Of a stretch of DNA of 64,000 bases, positions 1 to 8,152 are shown one piece after another. The stretch comes from Ruegeria sp. ANG-R (GTDB lineage Bacteria > Pseudomonadota > Alphaproteobacteria > Rhodobacterales > Rhodobacteraceae), in assembly GCF_000813985.1 (NCBI RefSeq), contig NZ_JWLJ01000007.1, positions 95,015 to 159,014 on the forward strand, read 5' to 3'. Position 1 is the stretch's first letter, and the number at the start of each line of letters is the position of its first letter. The translations under genes and the position numbers were made by a program. The notes beneath the pieces are model-generated. The model was given only the letters and a program-made list of their open reading frames with translations, did no database searches and was not told the origin of the DNA.

Positions 1-331
1 CGCGGCTGAAGATCTGAAAGCCAAGGCTGTCGAGGCCGAAGAGGCCTATAACAAGGCGCTGGCCGATGCCCGTGCCGAAGCGCAGCGTATCGCTGCCGAG
101 ACACGCGCCGAAATCCAGTCTGGTCTGGATGACGCGATTGCCAAGGCGGATGCGGAAATCGCTGCAAAGGCGGCTGAATCGGAAAAGGCGATTGCCGAGA
201 TCCGTGCCGGTGCGCTGGAAAGCATTCAAGTGGTTGCCAAGGATACGGCGGCTGAACTGGTTACAGCGCTGGGCGGCGAGGCGGATGCCAAAGCCATCAA
301 CAGTGCCGTAGACGCGCAGACGAAAGGATAA
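1..331 (+). CDS. atpG: F0F1 ATP synthase subunit b' (3' part)
   Basis: The 5' end lies outside the window; the open frame runs from base 2 to a TAA at 329-331. The visible 109 residues are an Ala/Glu/Lys-rich amphipathic helix with no Pro or Trp, as expected of the peripheral-stalk dimerisation region of b-type subunits. The gene ends 5 bases before the subunit b gene, the usual b'-b order of photosynthetic and related alphaproteobacteria, where b and b' form the heterodimeric stator stalk joining F1 to the membrane a subunit. The membrane-spanning N-terminus is not visible, so the call rests on composition and on the neighbour. The symbol varies in the literature (atpG, atpX or atpF2). Confidence 0.88.
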   Translation, partial: AAEDLKAKAVEAEEAYNKALADARAEAQRIAAETRAEIQSGLDDAIAKADAEIAAKAAESEKAIAEIRAGALESIQVVAKDTAAELVTALGGEADAKAINSAVDAQTKG

Positions 332-336
332 GTGAC

Positions 337-897
337 ATGCGGAACACTCTTGCCCTTATCCTGACCATTGGTGCCGCCAGCCCCGCGCTGGCCGCAAGCG
401 GCCCGTTCTTCTCGCTTGGCAATACCGATTTTGTCGTCCTGCTGGGCTTCATCGTCTTCATCGCGGTCCTGTTCTACTTCAAGGTCCCCGGCATGATTGG
501 CGGCGCCTTGGACAAGCGGGCCGAGGGCATCCAGTCCGAGTTGGACGAAGCTCGTGCGCTGCATGAAGAAGCGCGTAGCCTGCTGGCCTCTTATGAGCGC
601 AAGCAACGTGAAGTGCAGACTCAGGCGGACGCGATCGTGGCCGCTGCCAAAGAGGACGCGGCTCTGGCGGCGGAACAGGCCAAAGTCGATCTGGAGAAAT
701 CCATTGCACGCCGTCTGGCCGCTGCACAGGATCAGATCGCATCGGCTGAGGCTTCGGCTGTGAAAGAAGTGCGTGATCAGGCCGTCTCCGTCGCGGTTTC
801 GGCTGCGAGCGCTGTGCTGGCCAAGCAAATGACCGCCACACAGGCGAACAAGCTGATCGACGCGTCCATCGCGGATGTTGGTGAAAAGCTGCACTGA
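337..897 (+). CDS. atpF: F0F1 ATP synthase subunit b
   Basis: This 186-residue protein is the second peripheral-stalk subunit of the F0 sector. Residues 1-20 look like a cleavable leader (hydrophobic, ending in ALAAS), residues about 32-49 form the membrane anchor, and the rest is a long charged helix rich in Ala, Glu, Lys and Gln, typical of the b-subunit coiled coil. It follows the b' gene by 5 bases with ATG as start, so both are read from one F0 operon. A strong terminator directly behind it marks the operon end. No F1 genes follow, consistent with the separate F0 and F1 operons known in Rhodobacteraceae. Confidence 0.95.
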   Translation: MRNTLALILTIGAASPALAASGPFFSLGNTDFVVLLGFIVFIAVLFYFKVPGMIGGALDKRAEGIQSELDEARALHEEARSLLASYERKQREVQTQADAIVAAAKEDAALAAEQAKVDLEKSIARRLAAAQDQIASAEASAVKEVRDQAVSVAVSAASAVLAKQMTATQANKLIDASIADVGEKLH

Positions 898-915
898 TTG
901 CACTGATCAAGTGAT

Positions 916-952
916 AAAAAAACCCGAGGGTCTCTGACTCTCGGGTTTTTTT
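916..952 (+). terminator. Intrinsic terminator, bidirectional form
   Basis: The arms AACCCGAG (921-928) and CTCGGGTT (939-946) pair around a short loop. An A-run precedes them and a T-run follows. It closes the F0 operon on the plus strand. Because of the A-run it can equally stop the minus-strand gene that ends at 963. Confidence 0.93.
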
Positions 953-962
953 GTTTGTGGCC

Positions 963-1451
963 TCAGGTAGCTTTCTTCGATCTGCGCCAGGTTAAGAACC
1001 AGACCAAAATTGCGATCATGGTGATCAAAATCTCAACCTTGAAGGTCCAATGGTTGAGAAATGACAAAATCCAATGAGAGTGGGTCGCCTGTACCGTGAC
1101 CAGAGGATGTGTTGCGTCCGAAAAGGGCCACAACCATGCGACCTCGCCTGTGATCGAATCCAACAGCATGTGAACCAGCCCGCCTGCGCCAAAGAATGTC
1201 AGGAAGGTCCCGGTTTTTTGGAGCCATTGCCGGATCAGGAGACCGGCAAGCAGAAAGCCCGCCCAGATGATGGGGCGGTGGGTCAGGTAGGAATGATGAT
1301 GGTGTCCGCGATCATCGACCAGATAGAACCAAAGTATGTCGACGTCAGGCGCGACGGCCCCAATCATGGCAGCCGTGAACGCAAGCTTGCCCAGGTTGGG
1401 TGCTGTCGTGCGAAAGATCAGATACGCGCCCGGCAAATGCCCGATGAACAT
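963..1451 (-). CDS. YdjM-like membrane-bound metal-dependent hydrolase family protein
   Basis: This 162-residue membrane protein carries the pattern of the YdjM/DUF457 (LexA-binding, inner-membrane-associated hydrolase) family: an early His (H5), an Asp pair in APDVD (residues 35-38), a run of four His (50-53) followed by THR (H58), then several hydrophobic segments. These acidic and His positions are the presumed metal ligands. The start is taken as the ATG that overlaps the stop codon of the upstream regulator gene by one base; a TTG one codon earlier is possible. Translational coupling to the FadR-type regulator is likely, but no functional link is evident. The biochemical role of the family is poorly defined. 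Confidence 0.75.
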   Translation of the reverse strand: MFIGHLPGAYLIFRTTAPNLGKLAFTAAMIGAVAPDVDILWFYLVDDRGHHHHSYLTHRPIIWAGFLLAGLLIRQWLQKTGTFLTFFGAGGLVHMLLDSITGEVAWLWPFSDATHPLVTVQATHSHWILSFLNHWTFKVEILITMIAILVWFLTWRRSKKAT

Positions 1452-2221
1452 CAAGCCTCTCCGGTCTCGTGCTTTAACCGCTGCTGCGCGATTTCTTCGT
1501 TGCGAATGGCCTTCTGCTGATCGGCCATGCAGCCTTTGACAAAGTTCAGATGGTCCTCAACCGCTTTCCGGGCGCCTTTGGGGTCGCGGTCCTGCAGGGC
1601 CGCGTTGATGGCACGATGCTGGTCCAGAATGGCATCGCGGGTGGTGCGCTGCTGGAACATGATCTGGCGGTTGTAGAATACGCCCTGCCGCAGCAGATCG
1701 AACATCGACCGCATCATATGCAGCATCACCACGTTATGGCTGGCCTCGATGATCGCCATGTGGAACTGGGCGTCCAGATGCGCCTCTTCTTCGGCGGCGT
1801 TGCGGGCATGGGCGGCCTCCATCTTGTCCAGAATGATCTGCACGACCTTCAGGTCGCCGTCCGATCCCATCCGCGCGGCACGCTCAGCAGCCAGCCCCTC
1901 CATATCGCGCCGGAATGAGAGATAGTCGAACACCGCTTCGTCATGATTGCCGAACAGCCGGATCAACGCGGGCGAGAAGGCCGAGCCCAGAACCTCGGCC
2001 ACATAGATGCCTGACCCGGCCTTGGCGGTCAGCAATCCCTGATCCTGCAGGTCTGCGATCGCTTCGCGCAGCGAGGGGCGCGACACGCCCATCCGCTCGG
2101 CCAGTTCCCTTTCCGAGGGTAGGCGCTCGCCGGGGCGCAGGATGCCGCGCAGGATCAACAACTCAATCTGGCGCACCACAGCCAGAGACAGTTTTTCGGT
2201 CTGGACTTTTTGAAAAGGCAT
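1451..2221 (-). CDS. FadR/GntR-family transcriptional regulator (FCD domain)
   Basis: This 256-residue regulator has an N-terminal winged helix-turn-helix (about residues 8-75, with the GntR signature LPSERELAERMGVSRPSLRE) and a C-terminal all-helical FCD ligand domain. The FCD domain keeps the acidic and His residues that usually bind a metal: an Asp and His in LDAQFH, and later His residues in DQHRAI and VEDHL. FadR-subfamily members of the PdhR/LldR type repress metabolic genes until a carboxylate ligand binds. It is transcribed away from a PLP aminotransferase gene. Two GTCA-N7-TGAC sites in the shared gap are strong candidate operators, so autoregulation and control of the aminotransferase are likely. 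The ligand is unknown. Confidence 0.9.
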   Translation of the reverse strand: MPFQKVQTEKLSLAVVRQIELLILRGILRPGERLPSERELAERMGVSRPSLREAIADLQDQGLLTAKAGSGIYVAEVLGSAFSPALIRLFGNHDEAVFDYLSFRRDMEGLAAERAARMGSDGDLKVVQIILDKMEAAHARNAAEEEAHLDAQFHMAIIEASHNVVMLHMMRSMFDLLRQGVFYNRQIMFQQRTTRDAILDQHRAINAALQDRDPKGARKAVEDHLNFVKGCMADQQKAIRNEEIAQQRLKHETGEA

Positions 2222-2239
2222 GAAGCTTACGTCTGAAAT

Positions 2240-2258
2240 TGGTCAATTCACTTGACCA
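2240..2258. promoter_or_regulatory. Perfect inverted-repeat operator (site 1)
   Basis: TGGTCAA-N5-TTGACCA is a perfect 7-bp inverted repeat starting 19 bases upstream of the regulator start codon. The TGGTC/GACCA half-sites resemble those of FadR-subfamily regulators (PdhR, FadR, LldR). It probably mediates autorepression of the minus-strand regulator gene. Confidence 0.7.
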
Positions 2259-2304
2259 CGTTTGCAAGCGGGGTTCAACCGCCTCACGAAGACTGAAACA
2301 CTAG

Positions 2305-2319
2305 GTCAGTATTATTGAC
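2305..2319. promoter_or_regulatory. Second operator half-match overlapping the aminotransferase promoter (site 2)
   Basis: GTCA-N7-TGAC has exactly the same core and spacing as the core of site 1 (GTCA at 2242, TGAC at 2253). The two centres are 63 bp apart. It overlaps the TTGACA -35 element of the putative aminotransferase promoter, as expected for repression. Confidence 0.6.
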
Positions 2320-2342
2320 ATAAGATGCGCTTTGCCTAATCT
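2315..2342 (+). promoter_or_regulatory. Putative sigma-70 promoter of the aminotransferase gene
   Basis: A consensus TTGACA (2315-2320) is followed after 16 bases by TAATCT (2337-2342). Transcription would start near 2349, just upstream of the GGAGGAGG ribosome-binding site at 2356-2363. Confidence 0.6.
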
Positions 2343-2373
2343 GCGGCAGAAGGGCGGAGGAGGCCCCGGACAG

Positions 2374-3567
2374 ATGGATCAGCTATACGCCACCCGCACA
2401 TCCCGAATGAAGGCATCCGAAATCCGCGAATTGCTGAAGCTTTTGGGTGAGCCCGGGATCATTTCCTTCGCAGGCGGCATCCCCGACCCGAACCTGTTTC
2501 CGGCTGAGGCTTTCGCCGAGGCGTTCCAAAATGCGCTTGGCCCGGATCAACAGGCACAGGCGCTGCAATATTCGGTCAGTGAAGGCTATGCGCCGCTGCG
2601 CGAATGGCTGGTCGGCTACATGCGTGGGATCGGTGTGGATTGTGACATCGACAATATCCTGATCACCTCCGGCTCACAGCAGGCTCTGGACTATCTGGGC
2701 AAGCTGTTTCTGTCTCCGGGTGATACCGCGCTGGTCGGCTGGCCTACTTATCTGGGCGCGCTCAATGCCTTTGACGCCTATGAGCCACGCTTTGATCAAC
2801 TTAGCATCGATGGCAATCGGGGTGCGACCGAATACCGGGCCGCCGCCGGGGACAGCCCGATCAAGTTCGCCTACCTCTCTGCCGACTTTGCCAATCCGAC
2901 GGGGGAAACCGTGGGCCTGCGGGGCAGGGAAGCCCTGCTGAATCTGGCCGAAGACCTAGACTGCGCCGTGATCGAGGACGGCGCTTATCAGGCGCTGCGC
3001 TATGACGGTGACCCGATTCCACCAATTCTGGCGTTGGAACAGGCCCGCAAGGGATCGATTGAAAACTGCCGTACGATTTATTGCGGCAGCTTCTCGAAAA
3101 CCCTTTCGCCCGGATTGCGTGTCGGTTGGGTCGTGGCCGCCAAACCGGTGATTTCGCAACTGGTGCTGCTGAAACAGGCTGCTGATCTGCATTCTTCGAC
3201 GATCAACCAGATGGCTGTCTATCAGGTGGCGCGGGATTGTTTTGATTCACACGTTCCGATCCTGCGCCGTACCTATGCCGCCCGCCGAGACGCTATGCTT
3301 GAAGCCTTGAACCAGCATATGCCCGATGGTGTGGACTGGACCCGACCCGAAGGCGGCATGTTCATCTGGGTCACCCTGCCCAATGGCGTGAACGGGGCTG
3401 AGCTGCTGGCCCGGGCGCTTGAAACGGTCAAGCTGGCCTTTGTCCCGGGCCAGGCGTTCTACCCTGATGACACTGGGGCCAACACGATCCGGCTCAGCTT
3501 CTCCAACTCGGATGAAGATACGATCCGTGAAGGTATCCGCCGTCTGGGAGAGGTGCTGCGCGGCTGA
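2374..3567 (+). CDS. PLP-dependent aminotransferase, class I/II (2-aminoadipate aminotransferase-like)
   Basis: This 397-residue fold-type I aminotransferase resembles the LysN/2-aminoadipate and aromatic aminotransferase group: SFAGGIPDP near the N-terminus, a SGSQQALD segment, the PLP-phosphate and ring contacts, and the Schiff-base lysine in SFSKTLSPGLRVGW (K242). The start is the ATG at 2374, not the TTG at 2332, because GGAGGAGG sits 10 bases upstream of it and the putative -10 element lies between the two. It is divergent from a FadR-type regulator that probably controls it. It likely transaminates an amino acid with 2-oxoglutarate in catabolism; the substrate cannot be read from the sequence. 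Confidence 0.85.
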   Translation: MDQLYATRTSRMKASEIRELLKLLGEPGIISFAGGIPDPNLFPAEAFAEAFQNALGPDQQAQALQYSVSEGYAPLREWLVGYMRGIGVDCDIDNILITSGSQQALDYLGKLFLSPGDTALVGWPTYLGALNAFDAYEPRFDQLSIDGNRGATEYRAAAGDSPIKFAYLSADFANPTGETVGLRGREALLNLAEDLDCAVIEDGAYQALRYDGDPIPPILALEQARKGSIENCRTIYCGSFSKTLSPGLRVGWVVAAKPVISQLVLLKQAADLHSSTINQMAVYQVARDCFDSHVPILRRTYAARRDAMLEALNQHMPDGVDWTRPEGGMFIWVTLPNGVNGAELLARALETVKLAFVPGQAFYPDDTGANTIRLSFSNSDEDTIREGIRRLGEVLRG

Positions 3568-3611
3568 GCCGGGAAAGGTTTCGTTAACCATATTGCCGCA
3601 AGAACGGCGAT

Positions 3612-4007
3612 ATGATTCGCCTGCTTGCCTTCCTGCTGCTGGCCGCCTGTTCAAGCGGCACACCGTATTTTCGCGATCTGCCCGCAACGCGCGTCGCGGT
3701 GAATGGCAGCGTATTTGACGTCCGCGTCCGCAACGAGCTGGCCGAGGCCGTCCGCGTGAACCCGCAATACGCCCCGCGTCTTGGCCCGATCCGCGACCGG
3801 GCCGCGCTGGCCATGGCACAGGTCTCGGGCTGTCCGCTTCTGGACGTTTTGGGCGATGCGGCGGTCACTGTGGGGGTATTGGGCTGCGATCAGGAACTTG
3901 GCGAAAAACTGATATTTGGGGCGCTCATGATGCGCTCATATGAATGCGTTGATTACGGTTACTATGAGGGCTACGGATATCAGGTCTTCGAATGTACGCC
4001 GTACTGA
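3612..4007 (+). CDS. Small Cys-containing lipoprotein of unknown function
   Basis: This 131-residue protein begins with a short type II signal peptide (MIRLLAFLLLAAC), with a lipobox LLAAC, so it should be a lipid-anchored periplasmic protein. The mature part has no domain I recognise. It contains four further Cys residues and a Tyr/Gly-rich end (GYYEGYGYQVFECTPY) that could be disulphide-bonded. It lies 44 bases after the aminotransferase gene on the same strand. A TTAACCAT sequence (3584-3591) upstream matches a motif linked to CtrA-regulated genes in alphaproteobacteria; that link is only suggestive. Confidence 0.75.
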   Translation: MIRLLAFLLLAACSSGTPYFRDLPATRVAVNGSVFDVRVRNELAEAVRVNPQYAPRLGPIRDRAALAMAQVSGCPLLDVLGDAAVTVGVLGCDQELGEKLIFGALMMRSYECVDYGYYEGYGYQVFECTPY

Positions 4008-4042
4008 GATCCGCGGCTTCGCGCGTAGTTTCGCCAAGATAT

Positions 4043-4126
4043 TGTGGATAACTCTGTCCGAAATCCCATATCCTGCGCAATCACATTGACAGCTCCCCTA
4101 TCCCTTGCGCAGACTTCTTATCCATA
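4043..4126. promoter_or_regulatory. DnaA-box pair upstream of smc
   Basis: TGTGGATAA at 4043-4051 is the complement of the perfect DnaA box TTATCCACA. TTATCCATA at 4118-4126 is one mismatch away on the other strand. Both lie in the 141-base gap before smc. I see no AT-rich unwinding element or box cluster, so an origin is not suggested; DnaA-linked expression of smc is possible. Confidence 0.4.
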
Positions 4127-4148
4127 GGAATCATACCAAGAGCAGCCA

Positions 4149-7100
4149 TTGCGCTTTAGCAAACTCAAACTGACCGGCTTCAAAAGCTTCGTGGACCCGA
4201 CCGATCTGATCATCGCGGACGGGTTGACCGGAGTGGTTGGTCCCAATGGCTGTGGCAAATCCAACCTTCTGGAAGCTCTGCGCTGGGTGATGGGCGAAAA
4301 CCGCCCCAAATCTATGCGCGGCGGGGCGATGGAGGATGTGATCTTTGCCGGAGCCGCCACCCGCCCCGCGAGGAACTTTGCCGAGGTGGTCCTGACCATG
4401 GACAACTCGGAACGTCTGGCGCCATCCGGCTTCAACGACAGCGACCAGCTTGAAATCATCCGCCGCATCACCCGCGACGTGGGAAGCGCCTACAAGACCA
4501 ACGGCAAGGATGTCCGCGCCCGCGATGTGCAGATGCTGTTTGCCGACGCCTCGACCGGCGCACATTCCCCGGCGCTGGTGGGCCAGAACCGAATTGCTGA
4601 GCTGATCAACGCCAAGCCTCGCGCGCGCCGCCGCATTCTGGAAGAGGCCGCGGGCATCTCAGGCCTCTATCAACGTCGCCACGAGGCCGAGCTGAAACTC
4701 AAAGGCACAGAGGCTAATCTGACTCGCGTCGATGACGTGCTGGAACAGTTGGGCGGCCAGTTGGCGCAACTCGCCCGCCAGGCCCGTCAGGCCGCGCGCT
4801 ATCGCGAGATTGGCGAACAGCTGCGTCAAGCCGAAGGGATGCTGCTCTATCGTCGCTGGAAAGAGGCCGACATGGCCCGCCAAGCGGCAGAAGAAAAGCT
4901 GCGAGACCGGATCACGGAAGCCTCCCGCGCCGAAGCATCCGCCCGTGAATCCGCTGCCAAACGCGCTGAGATTGAGGAAACCCTGCCCCCCCTGCGCGAG
5001 GAAGAGGCCATCGCCGCCGCCGTCCTGCAACGTCAGCAGGTGCAACGCGATCAGCTCTCGGATCAGGAAACCCGCGCGCGTCAGACAATCGAGACGCTGA
5101 CCAACCGTATCCAGCAACTGGGCAACGACATCGAACGCGAATCCGGCCTGAACCGGGATGCAGGTGAGATGATCGAACGGCTCGAATGGGAGGCCCGTGA
5201 GCTCGCCAAAGCCGCCGAGGGTTATGACGAAAAGGTCGCTGAAGCTGCAGAAGTGGCCCGCGAGGCCGCCTCGGTCCTGCAAGAGCGTGAAGATCACCTC
5301 TCGCAGGAAACCGAAGACATGGCCCGTCTGGTGGCCCGGCACCAATCGGCGCAGCGTCTGGTTGAAGACAGCCGCAAGACCCTGGCCCGCTCTGAGGGCG
5401 AAGAAGAAAAGGCCCGCGCCGCCGTGGATGAGGCGCGCAACGCGCTGACCCGCGCCAGTGAGTCGTTTGAGACCGCGCAGGAAGGCGAAGAAGAGGCCCG
5501 CGAAGCTGCCGAGGCAGCGGAAGAAGCGCTCGCCGCTGCTGACGAGTTACGCAATGACACGCAGGCGCGCGAGGCCGAAGCCCGCGCCAAACGCTCCGAG
5601 GCCGAGGGGGAATTGGGCGCGATCCGGGCCGAAACCACTGCGTTGGCGAAACTGGTCGAGCGTGACACGGCTGAGGGCGGACAGGTGCTCGACATGCTGC
5701 GCGTGGCCACCGGTTATGAGAAAGCTCTGGGTGCTGCGCTGGCAGACGATCTGCGCGCACCGCTGGTCGAAGGTGATGGCCCCTCGGGTTGGGTGCAGGT
5801 GGCGGGCTATGACAGCGATCAACCCTTGCCGGACGGAGCAGAGCCTCTGGCCTTGCATGTGTCCGGTCCCGACCGGCTCAGCCGTCGGATCGCGCAGATC
5901 GGTCTGGTCGATGCTGATCAAGGCGCACGGTTGCAGGCGTCGCTGAAACCTGGGCAACGGCTGGTCTCGCGCTCGGGCGACCTGTGGCGCTGGGACGGGT
6001 TCCGCGCCTGGGCCGAGGACGCGCCAAGCGCCGCCGCCCTGCGGCTGGAACAGCTGAACAAACTGGAAGCGCTGAAACAAGAACTGACCCGCACCGAGGC
6101 GCAAGCCGATGGTGCCCGTGCCGCGCATGAGGCCCTGTCCCAGCAACTGGCGGACGTCACCGAAGCTGATCGTCGTGCCCGCGAAGCCCGCCGTGCCGCG
6201 GATCAGCGCATGGCGGAAACGGCGCGGATGCTCAGCCGGGCTGAGGCGGATCGCAATCTGGCGCAAGGCAAGCTGGAGACATTGACCCTCGCCGTCGACC
6301 GCCACAAGGAAGACGCCATGTCTGCCCGTGCACAGTTGCGCGAGGCCGAAGCGGCCCTGACCGGTCTGGGTGACCTTGATAGCGCCCGCGCGCAGGTTGA
6401 AGACATCAAACAGACAGTCGAGGCGGCGCGGATCACCATGCTGACCCACCGTTCGTCCCATGACGAGTTGCGTCGTGAAGGTGAGGCTCGGACCCGGCGT
6501 TCGCAAGAGGTCACCAAGGACCTCAGTGGTTGGCGGCACCGGTTGGAGACGGCGGAAAAGCGGATTTCCGAACTGGCCGAGCGCAAGGAAAGCTCGGAAG
6601 AGGAACTCTCGGACGCCATGGCCGCACCCGGTGAAATTGCCGAGGCGCGCGAAGAACTGAACGAACTGATCGAAACCGCCGAAGCCCGCCGGGCCGAGGC
6701 CGCTGACAAGCTGGCGGAAGCCGAGACGGCACAGCGCGAGGTGGTTCTTGCTGAGCGCGAGGCGGAACGACTGGCCTCCGAAGCGCGCGAGACCCGCGCG
6801 GCAGCAGAGGCGCGTTGTGATGCGGCCAAGGAGAGCGTGGTCGCAGCGGCGGAGCGGATTGCCGAGGATCAGCAACTGACACCAAACCAGCTACTGAATC
6901 AACTCGACACCAACCCCGATCAGATGCCCGCCGCCGACGCGTTGGAGGCCGAGGTCAACCGCCACAAGCGCCAGCGCGACGCCATGGGCGCGGTGAACCT
7001 GCGCGCCGAGGAAGACAGCAAAGAGGTTCAGGAAGAATTCGACACACTGAATGGGGAAAAGGGTGATCTGGAAGAGGCGATCAAGGCCCTGCGCAGCGGT

Positions 7101-7604
7101 ATCGCCAGCCTCAACCGCGAAGGGCGCGAGCGTCTGTTGACCGCGTTTGAACAGGTGAACTCGAACTTCGCTATGCTGTTCAAGCATCTGTTCGGCGGCG
7201 GTGAGGCCAATCTGGTTATGGTCGAAAGCGACGATCCGCTGGATGCGGGGCTGGAAATCATGTGCCAGCCGCCGGGCAAGAAGCTCTCGACCCTCAGTCT
7301 GCTGTCGGGGGGTGAACAGACCCTGACCGCAACCGCGCTGATCTTTGGCGTCTTCCTCGCCAACCCGGCTCCGATCTGTGTGCTGGATGAGGTTGACGCG
7401 CCGCTCGATGACGCCAACGTCACACGCTTCTGCGACCTTCTGGACGAGATGTGCCGCCAGACCGACACCCGCTTCCTGATCATCACCCACCACGCGGTGA
7501 CCATGGCGCGGATGGATCGGCTGTTCGGGGTCACCATGCAGGAACAGGGTGTCAGCCAGCTTGTTTCGGTAGACCTCAAGAAAGCCGAGCAGATGGTCGC
7601 CTGA
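4149..7604 (+). CDS. smc: Chromosome segregation protein SMC
   Basis: This is a complete SMC ATPase of 1151 residues. The Walker A motif GPNGCGKSN is at 31-39, long charged coiled coils flank a hinge at roughly 490-650, the ABC signature LLSGGEQT is near residue 1050, and Walker B (CVLDEVDAPLDD) lies about 30 residues later. It forms V-shaped dimers that, with ScpA/ScpB, compact and segregate the chromosome. The start is a TTG: no ATG is available near the conserved MRFSKLKLTGFKSF beginning. The coiled coils are unusually rich in Ala, Glu and Arg, which creates long open shadow frames on both strands. The gap upstream holds a perfect DnaA box. Confidence 0.97.
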   Translation: MRFSKLKLTGFKSFVDPTDLIIADGLTGVVGPNGCGKSNLLEALRWVMGENRPKSMRGGAMEDVIFAGAATRPARNFAEVVLTMDNSERLAPSGFNDSDQLEIIRRITRDVGSAYKTNGKDVRARDVQMLFADASTGAHSPALVGQNRIAELINAKPRARRRILEEAAGISGLYQRRHEAELKLKGTEANLTRVDDVLEQLGGQLAQLARQARQAARYREIGEQLRQAEGMLLYRRWKEADMARQAAEEKLRDRITEASRAEASARESAAKRAEIEETLPPLREEEAIAAAVLQRQQVQRDQLSDQETRARQTIETLTNRIQQLGNDIERESGLNRDAGEMIERLEWEARELAKAAEGYDEKVAEAAEVAREAASVLQEREDHLSQETEDMARLVARHQSAQRLVEDSRKTLARSEGEEEKARAAVDEARNALTRASESFETAQEGEEEAREAAEAAEEALAAADELRNDTQAREAEARAKRSEAEGELGAIRAETTALAKLVERDTAEGGQVLDMLRVATGYEKALGAALADDLRAPLVEGDGPSGWVQVAGYDSDQPLPDGAEPLALHVSGPDRLSRRIAQIGLVDADQGARLQASLKPGQRLVSRSGDLWRWDGFRAWAEDAPSAAALRLEQLNKLEALKQELTRTEAQADGARAAHEALSQQLADVTEADRRAREARRAADQRMAETARMLSRAEADRNLAQGKLETLTLAVDRHKEDAMSARAQLREAEAALTGLGDLDSARAQVEDIKQTVEAARITMLTHRSSHDELRREGEARTRRSQEVTKDLSGWRHRLETAEKRISELAERKESSEEELSDAMAAPGEIAEAREELNELIETAEARRAEAADKLAEAETAQREVVLAEREAERLASEARETRAAAEARCDAAKESVVAAAERIAEDQQLTPNQLLNQLDTNPDQMPAADALEAEVNRHKRQRDAMGAVNLRAEEDSKEVQEEFDTLNGEKGDLEEAIKALRSGIASLNREGRERLLTAFEQVNSNFAMLFKHLFGGGEANLVMVESDDPLDAGLEIMCQPPGKKLSTLSLLSGGEQTLTATALIFGVFLANPAPICVLDEVDAPLDDANVTRFCDLLDEMCRQTDTRFLIITHHAVTMARMDRLFGVTMQEQGVSQLVSVDLKKAEQMVA

Positions 7605-7657
7605 GCGATCACCGCAACGTTATGACCCATTCGACGCCCCCCGGGTTAGGGTAGCGC

Positions 7658-8008
7658 ATGACCCGGCTTCTGCTCCTTCTTCTTCTGTCCGCCACGCCAC
7701 TTGCCGCCGCCGAATGGGCCACCAAACCCGGGGACAGGCCGCTCAACTCGCAAGAGTTGGACGCTTTGGCGGGCCAGACATTGACATTCTATGATGACGG
7801 ACAGTCCAAATACTCCGCCGGAGGGGCCTATTCCTACACCTATGCCAGCGGAGAATCCGCCTTTGGCACCTATTCGATCGCCGAGGATGGCAGCGTCTGT
7901 ATCGCCTATCGCAACGGCTTCAGCCGCTGCGATCTGTACGTCCGCAGCGGAGAACGGCTGATCCTGATCGACCAGAAGGGCCATCGATATCCGGTGCGGT
8001 CGGAGTAA
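7658..8008 (+). CDS. Small exported protein of unknown function
   Basis: This 116-residue protein has a clear Sec signal peptide (MTRLLLLLLLSATPLAAA) and a mature part rich in Tyr, Ser and Gly with two Cys (SVCIAYRNGFSRCDLY), probably a disulphide. The predicted beta-strand content and final short basic segment suggest a small beta-barrel-like periplasmic domain, but no named family is recognised. It follows smc by 53 bases on the same strand and may be cotranscribed, although no shared function is evident. Confidence 0.7.
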   Translation: MTRLLLLLLLSATPLAAAEWATKPGDRPLNSQELDALAGQTLTFYDDGQSKYSAGGAYSYTYASGESAFGTYSIAEDGSVCIAYRNGFSRCDLYVRSGERLILIDQKGHRYPVRSE

Positions 8009-8152
8009 GATTTCACCTCCATCAAGGGCGCTTCTGCCCAACAAACCGGGCTGTCGCCGCGCTTGCTCGGACGATTGCTTGCGTGCACACAGGGTGGTCC
8101 TCGGCTTTGCTCAGGTATTGTGCTGGTTGCCTGCAAAGGCGATGTTGCGAGC

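Noticed and set aside
4008..4148. Replication origin upstream of smc
   Set aside because: Two DnaA-box-like sites alone are too few, and there is no AT-rich unwinding region or adjacent dnaA, hemE or parAB.
5547..6875. 442-codon minus-strand open frame within smc
   Set aside because: A shadow of the Ala/Glu/Arg-rich coiled coil of SMC; no plausible protein.
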